From: Puffinus mauretanicus
Taxonomy: Eukaryota; Chordata; Aves; Procellariiformes; Procellariidae
Assembly: GCA_023333565.1 (NCBI GenBank)
Contig: JAJKFH010000052.1
Span: 1-64,000 of the forward strand
Length of the DNA: 64,000 nucleotides
Direction of reading: 5' to 3'
Every line of letters begins with the position of its first letter. Positions within the stretch are counted from its first letter, which is position 1. A model generated the notes under the pieces. That model saw only the letters and a program-made list of their open reading frames with translations, was not told where the DNA came from and made no database searches. Shown here piece by piece: positions 38,401-64,000 of the stretch. A program made the position numbers and the translations under genes.

Positions 38401-38720
38401 GAATCGCAGCCCACAATGGGAAACCCTTGAGCGTGAGGGTGAGTATGGTGTGTGTGTGTGTGTGTACAAGTTTGTGTGCATGAAGGGACATGTGAGCCTT
38501 CAGCATGCGTGTCTAAAAGTGCATGCGTGTGCATTTCCATCTCTATTCTCCCAGAGACAATTGTCTTCTCCCTTTGCCTGAGTGCTCCCCTGAAAGACAT
38601 AAGCTGTGCTTACTTTGGCATTATCATCCAAGCAACCCGGGAAAGACCAGATACTCACCCCTCCTCCCCTCACTCTGTCTCTCTCCTATTCCTCTCCGAC
38701 CCCCATCTCCCACTCCTTCC
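32480..38720. other. Gene-poor DNA upstream of SMTNL2
   Basis: No recognisable exon. It contains a GTTTT run at about 37082-37106, an AC run near 37390 and a TG run near 38449. This is the proximal upstream flank of SMTNL2 and could hold its enhancers; no specific element could be assigned. Confidence 0.4.
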
Positions 38721-39267
38721 TCTCCCTTCCCTACACCGGCGCCGCGGCCCGCTTCGGGCCGTCTCGCTCCCGCGGCCCCGCCTGCAGCCCACCACGCCCG
38801 GCCCTCTCAGGCTTTCACAGCCCTGGGCAGCTGTGAACAAGCCAGTGCCCCCGCCCCTTCGCCCTCCCTCTTCCACCGTTGCCTCCTGAAATTACGTCTC
38901 CCCCGCCGAAGGAGCATACGCCGGGCGCGACAGCCGTGGCGGGCGCCACGCTCCCGCACGCGTTCCCTCTGTGCCCCGCTCTTGCGCGGCACTGTCGAGG
39001 CGCCGCCCCAGGCGCCCCCCGCCGGGCGGAGCGCGGGCTCTGCGGGGCTCTTCCTTCGCACCATGAGAGCGGGCCGTGGCCCGGGGGCAACGAGGGCTGG
39101 CCAGCGCGGTCGCCGGGCTTAGGGCCGCCGGGAGGCAGAGGGCGCCCTCCGAGGGGAGGAGAGGAGAGGCGGCGGCGGGAGGGGAGGCGGCCGGGCGTCT
39201 GCCGCTAGCGGCTCCTGAGCCCCCCGCCTCCGTGGCCGCGCCGCTCAGCCCGCAGTCTGCGGGCACC

Positions 39268-59034
<19,767 letters not shown>

Positions 59035-60465
59035 AACCATCAACACCTCTCCAGCCAGAAGGGTCAAGTACAGTATGCTAATGGGAAGAGTGACATTTTG
59101 CAAATGGAACGCAGTGTTATTTCTTGGTTTTTACTGTCCCTTTGCTTACATTCAACTGCGTGGCTGGCTGTCTGAAGTGTTGCTGAGCAGCGCCCCAAAG
59201 TGTTAATCACATCAGCATGTCAGTAATACAGAAATATATTTGAAAAAGACAGGAAAACACAGGGGAAGGCAAATGCTGCCATTTTCGTGCTAAGTAGTAG
59301 GTTGGATTTTTAACATTCTTGTGTTTAAAGATCACAGGAAGCTAATTTGCTGCTCCTGTCTCTGTTAGGCTGGGGACACAGTTTTATGCAGTGACAAGTA
59401 ACTGCTACAAAGGTGTTCCCTCTTAAAATGCAGGTAAAACTCCAGAAGATAGCACCTTCAATTCCACTTCTCTGTTGAGCATAGCACAAAAGAAATAGCA
59501 GATGGACAAGCAAAATTCCGTTTAACAAATAATAACCTGGAGTACTCAACCACTAGGGCAATATTGCCTCTCCTCCAACCCTACCCCCGCACTTCAGAAT
59601 ACGTGCATGCACGCACGCGCGCACACACACACACCAAACAGGTATTGGTCTGTTAAAGCAGAAAGAGAACATCGCCTCTTACCTGTTGTCTTGGGGGGGA
59701 TAGATAACTACCATGTTGCACAACAGCGTTTGTCTGTAATGGTCAAATCTAAAGTGATTTGCTCAGAGGCTTGCTAAAGCCTCTGCTTGCAGTCCTGGAT
59801 TAATTTCTTGATCATGAAGAATAGCAACAGCTGCGGCTGTTCTGTGTATGAGATTGTGTGTTTGCATGATTTAGGATTACAGGAAAAGGGGGCGCTAGCA
59901 AGGTACAAAATCCTCTGAACAGTTGTAATAGAAGCAAGACTGTAGTACGCTTTGACCTGGACTCTGGGGGAGAGAACTCTCCAGCGTGGACAGGAATGAA
60001 GTCTTTACGACTTGCTCAGTCCTCATGCTGACTCTGAGGTGGACAGGCAATATGCCAAAAAGGTATGAAAGATGTGGGAGTTTTGAATTGCCTTGGACTA
60101 GTTTCCATTTTCAGTTAAATTAGCATTAAAACCACCATACAGTGGGATTATTCCAGATTTACTGGACAAAAAGGTCATGTGTCACCCTTTCTGGTTTTCT
60201 CTTTGATAAATCAAGAGTGTTTTGTTTTCACAGTGAATGTTAAAAACAAAACCACTAAAAAAGCATACTTTAAAAAAAAAAAGCCTTTTAAAATTATTTC
60301 TTCCCTAAGAACAGGCTCATAGAAAGTAAAAACTGAAAGCCACGAGCGCTCTGCTCATGCTAGAGAATGTTTTTTAACCTGCGTTTGTGCTTTTTGTAGA
60401 TATTTGTAAAGATTACTTTGGTTCTGTATTGATGACCATTTATAATAAAATATGTCAAATGCTCT
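59035..60465 (+). other. SMTNL2: SMTNL2 3' untranslated region (predicted)
   Basis: Follows the stop codon. A CA-rich run (about 59606-59636) and a few A-rich runs lie within it. Its end is set by the AATAAA at 60444; transcript data would be needed to confirm the cleavage site. Confidence 0.5.
60444..60449 (+). terminator. SMTNL2: Likely poly(A) signal of SMTNL2
   Basis: AATAAA within TTTATAATAAAATATG, followed by a T-rich stretch. It is the best signal in the first 1.5 kb after the stop, apart from the one overlapping the stop codon itself. Confidence 0.55.
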
Positions 60466-62235
60466 TCAGATTTACTGCTTCTCTTTAGAATGAAGTAACA
60501 GATAACAGAGTAAAATCAGTGAAAAGAACCCAGAGCTTTTGCTTGGAAGATTTTTATTTTAGACATGATGCTGTGTGCTCTGAATTTCAGTTTAAAAAAG
60601 TACAGAAGTTCAGCGGCATTTGGAATAGGATTTTAGTTCAGCCTCCGTTTCTAGTAAAGTTTACTTAAGAAACCATGAATGAAGCAACCACTTTGTTAGC
60701 AGTCTCAGGGGAAAAAAAAAGACAACCACCAAAAATGTACAAAAGTAAAGTATAAGTTAACTGCTGAAGGTCTGGATCATCAAGTTCTGTTTAAAGTGTA
60801 GCTAGGCTGTTGCTATGACACTATGAAAACAGTTTGAAAGACTTTTGAATACACATCTTAATATAAGCATCTGAAAGATACTTGGCCAAACTAGCAGGAT
60901 CCTTGGTATTGTTAATCTCACAGCTTTAATGCAAGTGGACAGAGGTTGGGTGGGCTGTTCGTATTTGTCATATGACTGTCGTTGTCTTCAGTTTTTGTCT
61001 TGAATGATCATGATTCTGAGGAGTAAGTGTGCACCTGTTGCTCCACCAAATGCACTGTAAGGATAAACACACTGTACTTGTGTTTTGGAGAAGTGATTAG
61101 AGTAAGCATGATGAGAAATCTGTCCATAACTGGCGCATGCGATACACATATTTACATTCTTACAGCAGAATACTTTTCATTGACTAGCAGAGCCAAGTTC
61201 CATCATAGCTACGAGAGGGGCAATACTAGCTTTATACGTCGCATTCCTTCACAGTCGCAGGTCATGGGTGATTTTCCTGTGTGATGTGAGTGCTAAAGAC
61301 ACAGGTAAGTGCTTGGCCAATTTAGGCCTAGTAGCAAATAATTATATAAAGGAAGTTTTAGACAGTAAAATTATTGCCAATTCACCAGGGGGAGTTTACA
61401 TCCTTTCTATAATTTAGCTTGTTTTCACAGCTACCCAGAAGCTATTTGTACAGGTTTTCTGAAGTCTTCGCTTCACTTCAGAGAGGGTGGTGGTAAAGAT
61501 ATCTGAAAACTGATTGCAGGGGAGTGGAAGACTATAAGCTGATTTTAACTGCTGGTGGTTTGCATGTAAGAAGATGAAGGAGGTGGTGCTATGACATAAT
61601 TTTAGAAAAACCTACAGCTTTGTGCATTAAGAGAAGTCATCTGATCTATATGAATAACCTTGACTATTAGATTCTATGATTAAATTGAAATTGAAGTATG
61701 TAATGTATGCCCCCTGCTGGATTTTTTAGTATTTTTAGTTCAAAAAAATGCAGAGTGCATGTGTATATATGACAGTAAATGTGTTTAGCATGAGTGATAA
61801 AGAGAACAATATATTAGGTTGGCATAGTATATGATTTACACAGATGGACTGTTTCCTAGCTTTTCTAATATTTCTGCACTGTATCTAAAATTCACTATTA
61901 TCTAAGGTGGTTTATTGGCAACTTGATCCTACTTTTAAAGGCTAGATCAATTCGTTCTGTGCAAGATTTTCAAAATAATCTCTGCAGAGGCATCACCTGC
62001 TTTTTAAAATTATGTTTGCATATAGCTTCCTACAGCAGGGAAATCCTCCTTGAAAGTACGATAGTTGGATGGATGCCTTTCATCACTTCTCCCTTTGTGT
62101 GACATTTCCAATAAAGTGTTTAATCTAAACGTATGCTCAAACCAGTGCAAACTCTTGGGTACATGTAATTAGGTATAAAACTGGCCCGCATCGTTCAACC
62201 TCTGTCATTAATTTAAACTGGCCTGGCTTACAGAG
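60466..62235. other. Intergenic, no gene recognised
   Basis: Only short ORFs without domains (the longest, 61027-61284, resembles nothing known to me). Confidence 0.4.
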
Positions 62236-62809
62236 TGTTGTGGTTTAACCTCAGCCGGCAACTAAGCACCACACAGCCGCTTGCTCACTCCCCCCCGGTG
62301 GGATGGGGGGAGAGAATCGGAAGAGTAAAAGTGAGAAAACTTGTGGGTTGAAATAAAGACAGTTTAATAGGGAAAGCAAAAGCCGTGCACGCAAGCAAAG
62401 CAAAACAAGGAATTCATTCACTACTCCCCATCGGTTCAGCCACCTCCAGGAAAGCAGGGCTCCATCACATCTAATGGTGACTTGGGAAGACAAACTCCGT
62501 AACTCCAAACGTCCCCCCCCTTCCTTCTTCCCCTAGCTTTTTATGCTGAGCATGACATCATATGGTATGGAATATCCCTTTGGTCAGTTGTGTCCCCTCC
62601 CAGCTCCTTGTGCACCCCCACCCTGCTTGCTGGTGGGGTGGTATGAAGAGCAGAAAAGGCCTTGACTCTGTGTAAGCACTGCTCAGCTACTGCAGTAGCT
62701 ACTAAAACATCCCTGTGTTATCAACACTGTTTCCAGCACAAATCCAAAACATAACCCGGTACTAGCTACTACGGAAAAAATTAACTTTATCCCAGTCAAA
62801 GCCAGCACA
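62236..62809 (-). mobile_element. Solo LTR downstream of SMTNL2
   Basis: Begins TGTTGTGGTTTAACCTCAG and ends AAAGCCAGCACA. It shares GTGGGTTGAAATAAAGACAG, GCAAGCAAAGCAAAACAAGG and CATATGGTATGGAATATCCC with the copy at 44198, so both belong to one subfamily. It lacks the stretch around GTTGGGGTGAGCTGTCCC. The flanks share only an imperfect ACAGA. Confidence 0.9.
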
Positions 62810-62924
62810 CACAGATAGGTGTCCAAAATAAAAGTTGGCATTGCTTTATGTAAGGTGTATTTAAAAGCCACTTTTGGTTATGCTAAAATAGCTTTATGCC
62901 TAGATAAAGCCTCAGTGGAGTTAA

Positions 62925-63340
62925 CATAGAATCATAGAATAGTTCGGGTTGGAAGGGACCTTTACAGTCATCTAGTCCAACCCCCCTGCCGTGGGCAGGG
63001 ACATCTTAACTAGATGAGGTTGCTCAGCGCCCCGTCCAACCTGACCTTGAATGTTTCCAGGGATGGGGCATCTACCACCTCTCTGGGTAACCTGCGCCAG
63101 TGTCTCACCATCCTCATCGTAAACAATTTCTTCCTTATATCTGGTCTAAATCTACCCTCTTTTAGTTTAAAATCCTTGTCCCTGTCGCAACAGGCCCTGC
63201 TAAAAAGTTTGTTGCCATCTTTCTTATAAGCCCCCTTTAAGTATTGAAAGGCTGCAATAAAGTCTCCCTGGAGCCTTCTCTTCTCCAGGCTGAATAACCC
63301 CAACCCTCTCAGCCTTTCTTTATAGGAGATTATTCTGGAC
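62925..63340 (-). mobile_element. CR1 LINE 3' fragment, antisense
   Basis: Starts with the reverse-complement tail CATAGAATCATAGAAT. The minus-strand translation has the CR1 ORF2 end ([40 protein letters not shown]). It differs from the 43600 copy in sequence (CRDRDKDFKLKEGRF-like region), so it belongs to another CR1 subfamily. Confidence 0.9.
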
Positions 63341-63811
63341 ACTAGTGTAACACCAGAATTCAGACCTGTTATGTTAGTCTGCTTTGCAATTTCAGCAACG
63401 TTGGAAGCAAGCAGTTAATGATGCTGCAGTATCAGCTCAACCTAGAGAATTCTCCCACTTCAACGCACTGTCGCAGCAGTTCAGATGAGTTTAATCCTCT
63501 GAAGAATGACACTCTCTATGGTATTTTTAAGGCATCTAATAAGGAACATGACAACACATTTAATTTAGATCTCGTCTCATTAATGCTGGTTATTTAGACT
63601 CCTCCACAGAAAACATAGGATATTTTTCCAGACTCTGAGGACTTTGGCCTCTTCTTCATAAATAATGAACCAGATACAATTCACTAAGGTGAGGAACTGC
63701 TCCTTTGTAGAATCCTTTATAAAGGCATTAGTATGGGATGTGGTACGTGACCAGCATTTCAGCAGCACGGAAGTTGGTGTTAGCTTACCAATGCCTCTAT
63801 GCCGAGGAGGA
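63341..63811. other. No gene recognised
   Basis: Ordinary AT-balanced DNA between the CR1 and the GC-rich right edge. A minus-strand ORF that starts at 63948 in the GC-rich block reads through to 63580, but it has no recognisable domain. Confidence 0.35.
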
Positions 63812-63950
63812 TTTGGAGGGGGGAGATGGCGGGGAGGGGGAGTGGGAGGGGGGAGATGGCGGGGAGGGCGGGCGCGGTGCGCGGCGGAGCCTTCGCGGGC
63901 GGCGGCGCCTTCACGGGCGGCGGCGACCACAGTCTGCCTCGGCGTCATTT
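63812..63950. repeat. GC-rich block with 30-bp and 18-bp duplications, possible promoter edge
   Basis: GGAGGGGGGAGATGGCGGGG occurs twice, 30 bp apart (about 63815 and 63845). GCCTTCRCGGGCGGCGGC occurs twice, 18 bp apart (63889 and 63907). AGATGGCGG resembles a YY1 site. The CpG density is high compared with the flanks. It could be the edge of a CpG-island promoter continuing beyond the window, or just a GC-rich minisatellite. Confidence 0.45.
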
Positions 63951-64000
63951 TCTCCCCTGGTACATTCCTAGCGGTTTTCAGGAATTAACAAGCCTTTTCA

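Noticed and set aside
39076..39267. 64-codon N-terminal extension of SMTNL2
   Set aside because: It would need a non-ATG start (GTG at 39076) and reads as GC-rich UTR; the ATG at 39268 has a near-ideal Kozak context.
63580..63948. 122-codon minus-strand ORF as a gene
   Set aside because: GC-driven low-complexity N-terminus followed by sequence with no domain; kept only as a possible promoter edge.

Overview
The window looks like nuclear DNA of a bird. It contains several CR1 LINE 3' ends with the typical ATTCTATGATTCTATGAT-like tails. It also holds at least four copies of a retroviral LTR family of the kind common in bird genomes, and a vertebrate muscle/cytoskeleton gene with large introns. 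The species cannot be fixed from the sequence. The window is not bacterial, so the many short ORFs are mostly chance.

Layout. 1-640 is a C-rich CpG-dense stretch with an imperfect 31-bp minisatellite. About 640-3690 is a long 80-bp tandem array; 34 units carry, once each, the site GCGCATGCGC (an NRF1-type site), and part of the array has a 320-bp four-unit higher-order repeat. 5546-6061 is a truncated solo LTR. 6271-6700 is a second CpG-rich block that starts with four 61-bp units, each built around a ZNF143/SBS-like motif. About 6.7-15.8 kb holds no gene I can recognise. 15.8-17.37 kb is the 5' end of an endogenous retrovirus on the minus strand (LTR, tRNA-Lys-type primer-binding site, leader, and an intact 322-residue leader/gag-type ORF with membrane segments and a 10-residue repeat). 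17.4-38.7 kb is gene-poor, with CR1 fragments near 31.5 and 32.3 kb.

The one confident protein-coding gene is SMTNL2 (smoothelin-like 2), plus strand. It has nine coding exons from 39268 to 59034, all with GT/AG junctions and compatible phases, giving 476 residues: an N-terminal helical/coiled-coil region, a low-complexity middle, the conserved smoothelin-family basic segment, and a C-terminal calponin-homology domain. It starts in a CpG island and ends with a likely poly(A) signal at 60444. Intron 1 (about 9.5 kb) contains a CR1 copy split by a later LTR insertion.

Downstream (60.5-64 kb) are another solo LTR, an antisense CR1 and, at the right edge, a GC-rich block with short tandem duplications that may be the edge of another promoter.

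The observations most worth following are the two tandem arrays in which every unit carries one transcription-factor motif (NRF1-like and ZNF143-like), about 3 kb apart, and the membrane-spanning leader ORF of the retroviral remnant.
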